The position numbers were made by a program, and so were the translations under genes. The notes below the pieces were generated by a model. The model did no database searches, had not been told where the DNA came from, and saw only the letters and a program-made list of their open reading frames with translations. From Colwellia sp. TT2012 (GTDB lineage Bacteria; Pseudomonadota; Gammaproteobacteria; Enterobacterales; Alteromonadaceae): a stretch of DNA of 64,000 nucleotides. The stretch spans positions 1 to 64,000 of the forward strand of contig NZ_LJYX01000016.1 in the NCBI RefSeq assembly GCF_001440345.1, in the 5' to 3' direction. This document shows, in pieces, positions 21,747 through 32,203 of the stretch. The number at the start of each line of letters is the position of its first letter. Positions within the stretch are counted from its first letter, which is position 1.

Positions 21747-22874
21747 CTAACGACTTTTTAACGATAATTTAAGCTGTTTCATGCCGGCATCAATGCTAAT
21801 AAGCGGCATATAACCTAAATCTTTTTTCGCGGCACTGATATCAAAGTAATGACAGGTAGAAAGTTGTTTGGCAACAAAACGCGTCATTATAGGCTCTTGT
21901 TTTTTATTCAATTGTGTATAAAACCACTCTAACGTTGCGCCAACGGCATAAGCAACACCACTGGGCACGCGTTTTGTAACTGGCGGTAAATCCGCACAGT
22001 TAAGAATGTTATTGAGCATAGCCGCCATAGTGATGGGCTGATCATTACTAATAAAATAAGCCTTGCCAAGACAATTCGCTTGAGGTTTTGCCAAAGCAAT
22101 AGCAGCTAAAATATGCGCATAGGCGGCATTATCAACATAGATGGTATCAACAAGTTTATCTTCTTTGCCGACAAGTTTTAGCTTACCGGCACGAGCACGC
22201 TCTAGGACGCGGGGCACAAGATGAGGATCATTTGGCCCCCAAATTAAGTGCGGACGTAAGGCAACGGTTTTCAACGACTGATTTTGCTGAACATCTTGAT
22301 TAGAGTCTGTTGATGCCGCCAAGACCAACTGCTCTGCTCGAGCTTTTGACTCCGCATAGTAATTTAAGAAGTTATCGGCATAGGGCTGCGATTCATCAAT
22401 ACCGGCTTCATCCACACCAGCAAAAGTTACACTAGGGGTACTGGTATAAACCAAGCGGGTAATGCCGATCTCCTGACAAGCATGGATAATGTTTTCTGTA
22501 CCTTGCACATTTGCTTGAAAGTAATCGTCTTTACTGCCCCAAACGCCCGCTTTAGCGGCCACATGAAAGACCAGATCACAAGAGTGCATCGCCTCTTTAA
22601 GGCGAGAATAATCGCTAATATCGCCTTGCACCATAGTTACGCCCATTTGACTTAACTCTGGATAATGACCCCGGGCAAACCCAGTAACGCTGATATTTGC
22701 CAAACGCAGTAATCGACAAATGGCTTTACCTAAAAATCCGCCAGCACCGGTAACAAAAACATGTTGTGTTTGCCCCGCTAACTCACGCAGTGGCGCTTGC
22801 ACAGCTCGGTTAAAATCGGCTGTTATTGATGAACAAGTATCAGTAGCTGTATTGTTATACGTTTGTTCTTTCAT
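21747..22874 (-). CDS. oleD: OleD: NADPH-dependent 2-alkyl-3-ketoalkanoate reductase
   Basis: A 375-residue short-chain dehydrogenase/epimerase-like enzyme that reduces the beta-keto acid made by OleA to the 2-alkyl-3-hydroxy acid. GAGGFLGKA (about residue 43) is the dinucleotide-binding glycine motif and YAESKARAE the catalytic Tyr-x3-Lys. The first 35 residues are an extra polar extension. It is the last of four ole genes in the order A-B-C-D and lies 25 bp after oleC. Confidence 0.9.
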   Translation of the reverse strand: MKEQTYNNTATDTCSSITADFNRAVQAPLRELAGQTQHVFVTGAGGFLGKAICRLLRLANISVTGFARGHYPELSQMGVTMVQGDISDYSRLKEAMHSCDLVFHVAAKAGVWGSKDDYFQANVQGTENIIHACQEIGITRLVYTSTPSVTFAGVDEAGIDESQPYADNFLNYYAESKARAEQLVLAASTDSNQDVQQNQSLKTVALRPHLIWGPNDPHLVPRVLERARAGKLKLVGKEDKLVDTIYVDNAAYAHILAAIALAKPQANCLGKAYFISNDQPITMAAMLNNILNCADLPPVTKRVPSGVAYAVGATLEWFYTQLNKKQEPIMTRFVAKQLSTCHYFDISAAKKDLGYMPLISIDAGMKQLKLSLKSR

Positions 22875-22899
22875 GGTTTGGCTCTAGTTATCGGCAAAA

Positions 22900-24645
22900 T
22901 TAGTCAAGCTCTGCTTGTGCCCAAACGGCAAGCTTTTCACGAAATATCTTAGCGTTATGGCGTATATCAACCGGGAAGTCATCATGTATTAAAAAGTGGG
23001 AAATAGCGGAGGTTTGTTTATGAGCAAGTGCTAGCACTTTTAACGCTGAAAACAGCATAGTCTCATCAAATTTTTCATCTTTTTTGGCTGCATCGGTTAA
23101 CTCAACACAAAGCAAAGGCACACTTTTCTGGTAAATCGTTACTGCCACTAAAGCGGTGCGTTTCACTGCGCTATGGATGTTAAATATTCGTTCACAAGGA
23201 ATAGAAAAGAGCACATCCGTTTCGGTTTCAACGCGATGGGCTTTTCGTCCACACATCCACAGTCGACCTGAGGCATCAAGATAACCTAAATCACCCATAC
23301 GGTGACGAATCCCGTGGCCATCACGGATTTTAGCCTGCGCTGTGGCCAACTCTCGACGATAATATTGATGACTCACCATATCGCCTTTAACCACTATTTC
23401 ACCAATAGTGTTGACGGGTAAGACTAGTTCATCCGACCAAGTGTCAATAATGTCTTCACTGATGGCGATAATGCTCAGTTCAACACCCTTAACCGGTCTA
23501 CCGACACAAATACCGCCACCATTGTCGGTGATATGGCTGGTTGCCAATAGATCTGCACTGCTAATTTTAGTCAGTGGTAGCGATTCGGTCGCGCCATATG
23601 AAGTGAACACTGGCACATTGTCGCTCAGTAATTGAGTAAATCGCGCTATTGACGATAAGGTTGCTGGCGCGCCCGCAGAGATCACCCGCTTTAAACTATT
23701 TAACTTAACTATTTCCTTAACTGAAGCATTGACTAAAGGTTTATTAGCTGAGCTATCTGGGGCTCCCGCCTGCCCTAATACTTCAATCAGTGCTGGATTA
23801 GCAAATAAATTAGTACATTGATATTTTTCAATGGCGGCAAAGATAAAGTCAGCATTGGCGGTGATCGGTTTACTGGCATCCATATCAGGGACAATAGAGG
23901 CCATGCCTAATGCCGGACCAAATAATGAAAATAAGGGAAAGGTAGCTAAATCACGCTCGCCAGGTTTAATCTCATAGTCTTCTTTTAGCGCGGTAATTTG
24001 TGCCTCAAACATTTTATGGCTATAGACCACACCTTTTGGTGTACCGGTACTACCACTGGTAAATAAAATGGCTGACATCTCATCATCGCTGAGTTTTACC
24101 ATGGTAAACGCTTGCCCTGGTTTTATCGGATAACGCTTTAATAAGGTGGTTAAACTCATGCCACCAATAAGTCTAGCCAACACATTTGCGCCAATGCCAT
24201 TTTCAGTGACCGTTAATAATTTTTTAACGCTGGCTTTACCCCAACCAAATAACATTCTAGCAAGGTGTGCCTTGGGGATACCAATAAAAACATCCGGCGC
24301 CGACTCAGCAAAGCACTGCTTAAGGTTTTTAATGCCCATACCAGGGTCAACTAAAATAGGGATAATACCTGCTTTAAATAGGGCAAAGGTTAGGGCAAAA
24401 AATTCAATACTTGGCGTTACCATCAGCACGGCTTTCATGCCAGCTTTTAGCCCGTAAGCATTTAACGCATAAGCAATGGCATCACTTTGTTGGTGCAAAG
24501 TAACAAAATCAATTTCGTGATAGTTAAGTTGGCCTCGTTGGTTTTTTTGTACGGCAACCGCTAACGCTTTAGGTGTTGTTATGGCGGCATGTGCGAGGTG
24601 GCGACACAAGTTAGCTTCTTTGGAAGCAGCCATTGTCTTTGTCAT
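22900..24645 (-). CDS. oleC: OleC: beta-lactone synthetase (AMP-dependent ligase)
   Basis: A 581-residue ANL-superfamily ligase that converts the 2-alkyl-3-hydroxy acid to a beta-lactone using ATP. The P-loop motif [18 protein letters not shown] is plain, followed by [12 protein letters not shown] and [19 protein letters not shown], the usual acyl-adenylate region. An acyl-CoA synthetase of general type would look similar; the ole neighbourhood decides the call. It lies 41 bp after oleB. Confidence 0.9.
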   Translation of the reverse strand: MTKTMAASKEANLCRHLAHAAITTPKALAVAVQKNQRGQLNYHEIDFVTLHQQSDAIAYALNAYGLKAGMKAVLMVTPSIEFFALTFALFKAGIIPILVDPGMGIKNLKQCFAESAPDVFIGIPKAHLARMLFGWGKASVKKLLTVTENGIGANVLARLIGGMSLTTLLKRYPIKPGQAFTMVKLSDDEMSAILFTSGSTGTPKGVVYSHKMFEAQITALKEDYEIKPGERDLATFPLFSLFGPALGMASIVPDMDASKPITANADFIFAAIEKYQCTNLFANPALIEVLGQAGAPDSSANKPLVNASVKEIVKLNSLKRVISAGAPATLSSIARFTQLLSDNVPVFTSYGATESLPLTKISSADLLATSHITDNGGGICVGRPVKGVELSIIAISEDIIDTWSDELVLPVNTIGEIVVKGDMVSHQYYRRELATAQAKIRDGHGIRHRMGDLGYLDASGRLWMCGRKAHRVETETDVLFSIPCERIFNIHSAVKRTALVAVTIYQKSVPLLCVELTDAAKKDEKFDETMLFSALKVLALAHKQTSAISHFLIHDDFPVDIRHNAKIFREKLAVWAQAELD

Positions 24646-24686
24646 TTGCGCTTTCCTACTAAGTTAGGGTCTTATTGAGCTATTAC

Positions 24687-25613
24687 TTATGAAGATAAGG
24701 ACGCTTCACTGGTCTTTAAGAAGTTATTAATTAACGGCACGACTTCATCACTGGCATCTTCTAAAATATAGTGGCCACAATCATCAAAAGCATGTACTTG
24801 TGCATCAGGAAAGCGTTGTTGCCATTCATCTAGAAAATGTTTATCAAAAACAAAGTCTTTTAAGCCCCAACAAATCAACATAGGTAATTTTTTGAACTGC
24901 GCTAGATTTTCGCTAATGTCAGTAACCAGTTGATAGTTTCTGTCCGCTGGTTTTAACGGGATATCTTGAATAAAGCGCAAGGTTGAAATACGGTTCTGCC
25001 ATGAGTTAAAAGGCGCCACATAAGCTTGACGAATATCTTTTGCCATCGGCTGGCGCTTAACGCCAATAACTGAGGCAATGCTAGAGAAGGCATTAAAGCC
25101 TCGGACGAGGACAGTACCGATAAAGGTATTTCGACCCAGCCATAATGCTGAGGGTAATTTTTTTGCTTTAGGTAAGTGAAAGGCGCCCGTGTTTAAAATA
25201 ACCAGACGTTTGATCCTTTCCGGATAGCGCGCAGCATAGCCCATGCCTATCATGCCGCCCCAGTCATGTACGACCAGAGTAATATTTTCTTTGACGTTTA
25301 AGTGCTCAAGTAACGCGGCTAGGTCATCGATACGATTAGCGAGGGTGTAATCATAGTCTTCGTCCCCAGGCTTATCAGACAAACCACAACCAATGTGATC
25401 TGGCACTATGCATTGATGATTTTTACTTAATGTTTTAACCAAATTTCGGTAATAAAAGGACCAACTAGGATTGCCATGAACCATAACAATGGGCGAGCCT
25501 TGGCCTTCATTGACATAATGATATTGATGGCCATGGCGCTGGATAAAGTTACGCTTAAAGGGGAAAAATTTGGCTAATATTCTATCTAACTTATTTTCCG
25601 ACATGGTTACCAC
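24687..25613 (-). CDS. oleB: OleB: beta-lactone decarboxylase
   Basis: A 308-residue alpha/beta hydrolase of the haloalkane dehalogenase type that turns the beta-lactone into the cis-olefin plus CO2. HGNPSWSFYYRNLV is the oxyanion region, VHDWGGMIGMGYA holds the nucleophile Asp, and CGHYILED the His. The start may be GTG 25613 (AGGA 5 nt upstream, 7-nt overlap with oleA) or ATG 25604. Coupling to oleA is likely. Confidence 0.9.
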   Translation of the reverse strand: MVTMSENKLDRILAKFFPFKRNFIQRHGHQYHYVNEGQGSPIVMVHGNPSWSFYYRNLVKTLSKNHQCIVPDHIGCGLSDKPGDEDYDYTLANRIDDLAALLEHLNVKENITLVVHDWGGMIGMGYAARYPERIKRLVILNTGAFHLPKAKKLPSALWLGRNTFIGTVLVRGFNAFSSIASVIGVKRQPMAKDIRQAYVAPFNSWQNRISTLRFIQDIPLKPADRNYQLVTDISENLAQFKKLPMLICWGLKDFVFDKHFLDEWQQRFPDAQVHAFDDCGHYILEDASDEVVPLINNFLKTSEASLSS

Positions 25614-26656
25614 TTAAGTCCTAACATCATACAATTTAAACCACTGCCTATGCCTAAAAAGCTGACATTATCGCCTTTTTGTAAGAAGCCTTGATCATGC
25701 GCCATTGCCGCGGTAACGGGTAAAGAAACTGTGCCCATATTACCGAGATACTTAAAAGTAGGAAATTCTTTTTCTACCGGAATATTTAAGGCGGTTAATA
25801 CTTTCTTTTGATTGGCCACGCCAACTTGATGACAAATCACCTTATCAACTTGCTCTTCAACCCACTGACGTTGCTCTAAAAAGTGTAGCCAGGTATCTTT
25901 TGCTAAAGAGACGCCTTCTTTCAGTAAATTGACGGCATCGGTGCGCATAAATTCACGAAATAATTGCGGACCCACTTCTTTTAAGCCCCATTGACATAAA
26001 TTATTATGCTCGGGGGCCGATAAGTGACTCGCCCCTAATAGTTGATGATTACGGTCGGTGGTTAAATTTAAACTACCGTCAGTCAGTAACACAGCTACTG
26101 CACCTGAGCCACCGGTTAAGGTTGCTAAAGAGCTAGCATAATTTTGCATGGTTGGCTCCGCCAGCATGTCATCTATGGTCACATCAACAATATGACGTGC
26201 CGATTCACATGAAACCACCAAACCCGCTTTAATTTGTCCTAACTCAATACGATTCGCAATATCTAAAATACCCGAGAGTACCCCTAAACAGGCATTACTG
26301 ATATCGTAAATTGCCGTGTCTTTTAACACGCCAAGTTTTGCTGCGATACGACAAGCCGTGGCCGGCTCGTGTTGATCACGACAAACACCGGTATACACTA
26401 CAGCACCTAAATCAGCAGCAGAAATACCAGTTTCATGCATTGCTTTTTGCGCGGCGACAATAGCACCATCGGAAAGCATGTGATCTTTTGGCCACCAACG
26501 GCGTTCGTCAATTCCTGTTAAGGCAGCGAGCTGGCCCATAGGAATACGAAGCTTTTGATATAAGGGGGTCAAACGAGATTCAAGCTCTGCACTGGTTACC
26601 ACTTCAGGGGCCAGCTCATACGCTAAGCTATTAATAAAAACGCGGGAATATTTCAT
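25607..26656 (-). CDS. oleA: OleA: head-to-head fatty acyl condensing thiolase
   Basis: A 349-residue thiolase-superfamily enzyme that joins two fatty acyl-CoAs head to head to a beta-keto acid, the first step of long-chain olefin synthesis. The active-site Cys lies in YDISNACLGVLSG (about residue 123), the His in ICHQVGVANQKKVL and the Asn in KYLGNMGTVSLPV, all typical of OleA/FabH-like enzymes. First gene of oleABCD. In Shewanella and Colwellia these genes yield a polyunsaturated C31 hydrocarbon linked to cold growth (known for the group). Confidence 0.92.
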   Translation of the reverse strand: MKYSRVFINSLAYELAPEVVTSAELESRLTPLYQKLRIPMGQLAALTGIDERRWWPKDHMLSDGAIVAAQKAMHETGISAADLGAVVYTGVCRDQHEPATACRIAAKLGVLKDTAIYDISNACLGVLSGILDIANRIELGQIKAGLVVSCESARHIVDVTIDDMLAEPTMQNYASSLATLTGGSGAVAVLLTDGSLNLTTDRNHQLLGASHLSAPEHNNLCQWGLKEVGPQLFREFMRTDAVNLLKEGVSLAKDTWLHFLEQRQWVEEQVDKVICHQVGVANQKKVLTALNIPVEKEFPTFKYLGNMGTVSLPVTAAMAHDQGFLQKGDNVSFLGIGSGLNCMMLGLKW

Positions 26657-26894
26657 TTAGATGGCGGTTGCTTATTTTCTTGGTTAATTATTACACTCTT
26701 GTGACAATTTATTCGATAAATTGCGCTAAACATGTAAGTTAATTAACCTATGTTAATTATTTATGACTATGGGCGCCATTTGAGCAAGAATATGCCAAGG
26801 ATTCAACCCCAAATATGATTTTATCGATAATCTACGGTCAATTAAACCAAATTTTCTTCTTTGATTAACTTATTGTGATTTACTGGTAAATATA
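26657..26894 (-). promoter_or_regulatory. oleA upstream region
   Basis: About 240 bp without a gene. It is A+T-rich with several TTAATT/AATTAA blocks and should hold the ole promoter. I can place no confident -35/-10 pair and no operator. Confidence 0.35.
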
Positions 26895-26917
26895 AAGGCC
26901 CTCAAAATGAGAGCCTT
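26895..26917 (-). terminator. Rho-independent terminator of the TSP3 repeat gene
   Basis: Minus strand AAGGCtCTCattttGAGgGCCTT followed by TATATTT. It starts about 19 nt after the stop codon of the repeat gene. Confidence 0.65.
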
Positions 26918-26935
26918 GCCATATTCAGTTAAAGG

Positions 26936-29900
26936 TTAAATTTCAGCTGTTTTTTTCAAACTCAAAGTACGTAAATAAAGTAACAGCATTAGCGTTAGCA
27001 GTGCCCAGCAAGAGACGCTGCCACTGCTCGATTTTTCTGGGATAACGTCCAATGAAATAGTATTGTTGTCAACCACCGCAATACCTCCGGGATCATCAAT
27101 CACACCATTAGCAATACCATCAGCATCATTTGCACCACCATCTTCAATAATTAATTTTAAACAAATGTCACCGACATTGAGACCTACTTGATAAAGTTCA
27201 CTGTGTGGCGGCGGACAAACGCCATTAACAGCGGCACTAGTGGCAAGTACATTATTGCTGTCTTCAACAAAATCGCCCCATTGTAGCTCACCATTGACTT
27301 TACGATAAACCGAGTACTCAACGATGGCTTCACCAAGCGGTAAAACAATGGCAACTGAACGACCAAAAGGGTAAATATTGTGTATTTCAAAGTCAAAATA
27401 TCCCATGGTATTTGCTAAGCTGTCTTGCTCAACTAAGCCTGTGGCAAGTATTTCTTGCTGTGAGAGTTGCAGGCCATCGGAGTTTTGTAGCAGAGCAAAT
27501 TTACCCAGTCTTAAATATAAGCCGGGCTCAGTTTCTGCCAGTTTAACTACCGCAGCATTCACATGGAGTGGCTGTAGATACGGAATGGTTGAGTTATCCA
27601 TATAAGCGGGTAAGCCATCTAAGTCTGCGTCGCTATAACCCTCAATAATGTCACTAACACCATCTCTATCACTATCTAGGTTACCTAAGATTTTCTGGCT
27701 GACAAATAAAGGCAGGAAAAGCTGTTTAGTTTGCGACAGCTCGGCACTACCACTGTTGCTGCTATTACCGCTGTCAGTTACCGTGACCTTGATATTTATC
27801 AGGCCCTTGTTTATCTCAGGTAAAGTAACGCCATTGGCAGGAAAAACTAGCTGTAGCTCATCACTGCTAAATACTGCATTTAAGTAGTCAGGTATTTGCC
27901 ACTCTATTTGATGAGTATCTTGGCTATTTGAGTCGGTAATGGTTAACACCACCCTCACCTCACCATCATTTTTAGCAATGCTAGCGACTTTTATGCCTTT
28001 TTGCCAGGCCGCTATATTGATATTAGGGGCAACATTACCTTCTGTTACCGTGATAATATGTTTTGCATGTACGCCAGCATTTACCTCTGGTGCAAAGCTA
28101 ATAATGAGCTGTTCATCACCTTCAAGTTGAAAATCATTATTGAGCTGAATATCAATAAACCCAGCCGTGCCCTGCGTTATCACTATTTTATTATCAGCAA
28201 GGTCATAGTCAGCCTCATCAACACTACCGGTAATGGTGAAGGGTACAGTCACTGGATAAGCGGGTGCCTCACCCGATAAGATAACCTCTACTCGGGCAAC
28301 ACCACCTTCAGCCACCACTTGCGCCGATGAAAAATTCACTAAGGGGTGGATATTTATTACTTGCGCTGCGGTGGCAATATTACCGGCATTATCTACTGCT
28401 CGCCAAATAATGGTCTGTAAACCTGAACGAACATTTTTAGGGCCGGTCTCAAAACCCAGCGCCATTAAACTACAGCAGTGGTTACCATCTAAACCATCAC
28501 GTACGGAAATTTGGGTCAAATCGATTAGCCGCTGTAAATTTAGTGAGGTAAAGGTATGTTCGGCATTGATATGTACCGCCTGTGGCGGGGTAATAATAGG
28601 CGCATAATCATCCAATAATGGATTTGTGCGAGCCAACGCTTCTGCTACGTTAGTAACACCGTCAAAGTCAGTATCAAGCAGTGCATCATTAGCATCTAGG
28701 GGATTAAAATTATATAATCTTTCAAATTCATCACTCATGCCATCGCCATCATCATCAAGATCGGCATTGTTACCAATACCGTCACCATCGGTATCTATAT
28801 GTTCACTAGCATCTAGTGGCAGTTGGTCCTCAAAATCTAAATAACCATCATTATCATCATCGGTATCAAGGACATCGCCAATACCATCGCCATCTGTATC
28901 ATTTTGCTCACTGGGGTCAAAAGGAAATTGGTCTAGGTGATCAGGGATACCATCATTGTCATCATCACTGTCTTCATTATTGCCTAAACCATCGTTATCA
29001 CTGTCTTCAAATTCGTTAGGATTGAGCGGAAATAAATCTAACGCATCAATAACACCATCATTATCATCATCTTGATCGCGAACATTACCAATACCGTCAC
29101 CATCGGTATCAAGCCACTCTAGTGGATCTAGCGGTAAGTCATCTTCACTATCGATATAACCATCATTATCATCATCACTATCCGCGTTATTACCTATACC
29201 ATCACCATCGGTATCTAGCCATTCTAGAGGATCTAGTCTAAAGGCATCATCAGCGTCTAAAACCCCATCACCATCATCATCGGTATCGGCATTATCACCT
29301 ATACCGTCACCGTCAGTATCGAACCACTCTAAAATATTAGTAGGAAAAGCATCGTTACTATCAGGATAACCGTCATTGTCGTCATCACTATCCGCGTTAT
29401 TACCTATACCATCACCATCGGTATCTAGCCATTCTAGAGGATCTAGTCTAAAGGCATCTTGGCTATCCAGTACGCCATCGCCATCATCATCGGTATCACT
29501 GTTATTACCGATGCCATCGCCATCAGTATCTAGGTATTCACTAACATCTAGCGGAAAAGCATCGCTGCCATCGACAATGCCATCATTATCATCATCGGCA
29601 TCACTGTTGTTGCCTATGCCATCACCATCGGTATCTTGCCATTCAGCTGGATTTAATGGAAATAGATCATTAACATCGAGTACTCCATCGCCGTCATCAT
29701 CAGTATCGGTAACATTAGGGGTACCATCACCATCGGTATCTGTTGTTGCTAACATATCAAAAGGAAAAACATCATTGCCACTATAAACAGGGTCTAAGGG
29801 GTCAGTATAATTACCAGAAGAAAAGTCCCCATTGGTAATACCATCACCATCAATATCTGGATCGAGTCTATCCCCAATGCCATCACCATCAAGATCTTTT

Positions 29901-31147
29901 TGTACGGCACTATTTAGTGGGAATACATCACTTACATCTGGTTCACCATCACCGTCATCATCTAAATCCGCATTATTGCCAATACCATCACCGTCAGTAT
30001 CAATAAATTCTGTGGCATCAAACGGCGCAAAATCAGTCGCATTATCGACACCATCGCCATCTATATCATTATCACTATTGTCACCTATACCGTCATTGTC
30101 GGTATCAAATTGCTCTAAAGCATCCAAAGGGAAGGCGTCATTGATATCAAGGGTGCCATCACCATCAGCGTCAAGATCTGGACCATCACATATACCATCA
30201 TTATCGGTATCTAGGCGCTCTAGTGGATCAAGTGGGCATTTATCTAAAGCATCGGATACACCATCACCGTCATCATCAGCGTCGGCATTATTCCCTATGC
30301 CATCGTTATCGGTATCTACGCTTTCAGCAGCATTTAGGGGAAAGGCATCATCGACATCTAAAACGCCATCACCATCATCATCAAGGTCGGCATTATTACC
30401 GAGTCCATCACCGTCGGTGTCATACCATTCACTAGGGTCATCGGGCCAAACATCATTACCATTAATAACGCCATCGCCATCTCTATCAGCGTCGGCGTTA
30501 TTACCCACGCCATCACCATCAATATCAAGTGATTCTCTCGCATCTAGGGGAAAGACATCATCGACATCTAAAACGCCATCACCATCATCATCTAAATCAG
30601 CGTTATTACCAATCCCATCAAGATCGGTATCTATGCTTTCAAGTGGGTCAAGGGGAAATTGATCGTATACATCTATAACACCATCATTGTCATCATCACT
30701 ATCAGCATTGTTGCCGATAGAATCATTGTCTGTGTCGATACTTTCAAGGGGGTTTAGGGGAAATACGTCGAGCAAATCAGGCACACCATCATTATCGTCA
30801 TCGGTGTCTTCATTATTACCTAGACCATCATTGTCTGTGTCCAACCATTCATGATGGTTTTTCGGAAAAGGATCATAAAAATTAATAACAAGATCGCCAT
30901 CATCGTTATTGTCGGGGCCAAAAGGAAAACTATAACCATTATCAAGGCCATCACCATCAATATCAGGATCGCTGTTATTACCAATACCATCGAGATCGGT
31001 ATCAAACCATTCAAGTGGGTCATTAGGAAATAGATCGATGGCATCATCAAAGCCATCACCATCGGTATCAATAGCAAAGACACTACTACTGATGACAAGT
31101 AAAACTATGCTTAAAAATTTAAAGCAACGTATTTTATACTTCAACAC
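26936..31147 (-). CDS. Large thrombospondin type 3 repeat surface protein with C-terminal sorting tail
   Basis: About 1403 residues. Signal peptide (FLSIVLLVISSSVFA), then some 20-plus repeats of about 35 residues of the DTDGDGIGNNADxDDDxDG kind (to about residue 800), which bind calcium. A HYR/Calx-beta-like region and a choice-of-anchor U-like domain (LYLRLGKFALLQ...) follow. The tail KSSSGSVSCWALLTLMLLLYLRTLSLKK is Gly/Ser, hydrophobic, then basic, like GlyGly-CTERM tails cut by rhombosortase. I prefer GTG 31147 (GGAG 4 nt upstream) to GTG 31171, which lies in a CCTAGAG/CTCTAGG hairpin. Many ORFs on the opposite strand are shadows of the repeats. Confidence 0.85.
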   Translation of the reverse strand: MLKYKIRCFKFLSIVLLVISSSVFAIDTDGDGFDDAIDLFPNDPLEWFDTDLDGIGNNSDPDIDGDGLDNGYSFPFGPDNNDDGDLVINFYDPFPKNHHEWLDTDNDGLGNNEDTDDDNDGVPDLLDVFPLNPLESIDTDNDSIGNNADSDDDNDGVIDVYDQFPLDPLESIDTDLDGIGNNADLDDDGDGVLDVDDVFPLDARESLDIDGDGVGNNADADRDGDGVINGNDVWPDDPSEWYDTDGDGLGNNADLDDDGDGVLDVDDAFPLNAAESVDTDNDGIGNNADADDDGDGVSDALDKCPLDPLERLDTDNDGICDGPDLDADGDGTLDINDAFPLDALEQFDTDNDGIGDNSDNDIDGDGVDNATDFAPFDATEFIDTDGDGIGNNADLDDDGDGEPDVSDVFPLNSAVQKDLDGDGIGDRLDPDIDGDGITNGDFSSGNYTDPLDPVYSGNDVFPFDMLATTDTDGDGTPNVTDTDDDGDGVLDVNDLFPLNPAEWQDTDGDGIGNNSDADDDNDGIVDGSDAFPLDVSEYLDTDGDGIGNNSDTDDDGDGVLDSQDAFRLDPLEWLDTDGDGIGNNADSDDDNDGYPDSNDAFPTNILEWFDTDGDGIGDNADTDDDGDGVLDADDAFRLDPLEWLDTDGDGIGNNADSDDDNDGYIDSEDDLPLDPLEWLDTDGDGIGNVRDQDDDNDGVIDALDLFPLNPNEFEDSDNDGLGNNEDSDDDNDGIPDHLDQFPFDPSEQNDTDGDGIGDVLDTDDDNDGYLDFEDQLPLDASEHIDTDGDGIGNNADLDDDGDGMSDEFERLYNFNPLDANDALLDTDFDGVTNVAEALARTNPLLDDYAPIITPPQAVHINAEHTFTSLNLQRLIDLTQISVRDGLDGNHCCSLMALGFETGPKNVRSGLQTIIWRAVDNAGNIATAAQVINIHPLVNFSSAQVVAEGGVARVEVILSGEAPAYPVTVPFTITGSVDEADYDLADNKIVITQGTAGFIDIQLNNDFQLEGDEQLIISFAPEVNAGVHAKHIITVTEGNVAPNINIAAWQKGIKVASIAKNDGEVRVVLTITDSNSQDTHQIEWQIPDYLNAVFSSDELQLVFPANGVTLPEINKGLINIKVTVTDSGNSSNSGSAELSQTKQLFLPLFVSQKILGNLDSDRDGVSDIIEGYSDADLDGLPAYMDNSTIPYLQPLHVNAAVVKLAETEPGLYLRLGKFALLQNSDGLQLSQQEILATGLVEQDSLANTMGYFDFEIHNIYPFGRSVAIVLPLGEAIVEYSVYRKVNGELQWGDFVEDSNNVLATSAAVNGVCPPPHSELYQVGLNVGDICLKLIIEDGGANDADGIANGVIDDPGGIAVVDNNTISLDVIPEKSSSGSVSCWALLTLMLLLYLRTLSLKKTAEI

Positions 31148-31391
31148 ACGCTTCTCCAAAGAAAGTGGCACCTAGAGAAACTCTAGGTATTTATGTCAAT
31201 TAACCTTAGATACTGCTTTCAGCAGGAATGACTGAAAATTGCATCTTGAAGTATCCTGAGTATGTAAGGATATAGCGCTAAGTTTAGCTGCAAAAATCGG
31301 TTACATATCACAGGATATCGGCTAATTTACCGGAAACTTGAATTATTAAAATTTCAATTTTACTGGAAATTAACGGCCAAACAATAGGGAA
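31148..31391 (-). promoter_or_regulatory. Spacer upstream of the TSP3 gene
   Basis: It holds the short perfect hairpin CCTAGAGaaaCTCTAGG (31171-31187), probably near or in the 5' leader, and otherwise A+T-rich sequence. No gene and no further clear site is seen. Confidence 0.35.
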
Positions 31392-32000
31392 TTAATAGCC
31401 AAATTGGCGACCAAAACGATAATTAAAACCAATAAACAGGGTACTTATACTGCCGAAATCAGAAAAACTGGGATAATGTTTAAAACCTATATGCATAGCA
31501 GAATTTTTAGTGAAACTTTTTTGTAACGATATAGAAAACACTGGATTGATATCACCTTGCTTAGCAAAATAAAGATCGTCACGAGCAAAGCTGGGCTTGG
31601 GTGGAAATACAAATTTATGATCAGATAAGTTGACGTTAGCACCCACTCGCACCTCAAACATTAAACTGTTGATAAATTTATCGTATGATCTTGGGTAATA
31701 TCGATAGCCGAGCATCAAATCTATAGTATGAAAGGTGAAGCCATCGTTAGCTTCATCCCATTTCACACTTATTTTATCTAGGTCACTTATAGCTACATTT
31801 TCAAGGCGGTTATAACTCACCTGCCAATTAAACGCCTTTTGCTGAGAAAACTCATCTCCAATTGCAAGGCTATAACCAAAGCTGGTCTCTTGATCGACTT
31901 TATGCAATTGCACTGAACTTTCAAGTGCATGGCTATTACCATGAAAGATAAACATAAAAAGGCACAACAGTTGTGCAATATACTGAAGATTTTTCGGCAT
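31392..32000 (-). CDS. Outer-membrane beta-barrel-like hypothetical protein
   Basis: A 202-residue protein with a signal peptide (LLCLFMFIFHGNSHA). Alternating strand segments (GYSLAIGDEF, TIDLMLGYRYYP, MFEVRVGANVNL, MHIGFKHYPSF, LFIGFNYRFGRQFGY) and an aromatic C-terminal end suggest a small outer-membrane barrel. The phrase IGFKHYPSFSDFG recalls lipid A deacylase PagL-like barrels, but I do not see a convincing catalytic His-Ser pair, so I leave function open. It is alone between two larger genes on the same strand. Confidence 0.7.
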   Translation of the reverse strand: MPKNLQYIAQLLCLFMFIFHGNSHALESSVQLHKVDQETSFGYSLAIGDEFSQQKAFNWQVSYNRLENVAISDLDKISVKWDEANDGFTFHTIDLMLGYRYYPRSYDKFINSLMFEVRVGANVNLSDHKFVFPPKPSFARDDLYFAKQGDINPVFSISLQKSFTKNSAMHIGFKHYPSFSDFGSISTLFIGFNYRFGRQFGY

Positions 32001-32203
32001 TACTATTTTACTCCTGCCAACAATTTGTCGGTATTAGAGGTACAACATATTAATAGAGTTAAGCAAAAATCGCACCAAAATAAGGTGCGGTGGTAGAATT
32101 AATCCTTGTGTCTGGGCTATGACCATACGCTGGGCGCGTATATTCCCCTGCGGTTAACAAAGTAGCCTAGTGGTAGGCATATTCATATTATTTAACGCTA
32201 GGT

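Noticed and set aside
28371-31033. Several long + strand frames rich in Ser/Pro or His
   Set aside because: Shadows of the TSP3 repeats read from the other strand; their odd composition follows from the Asp/Gly codons of the real gene.
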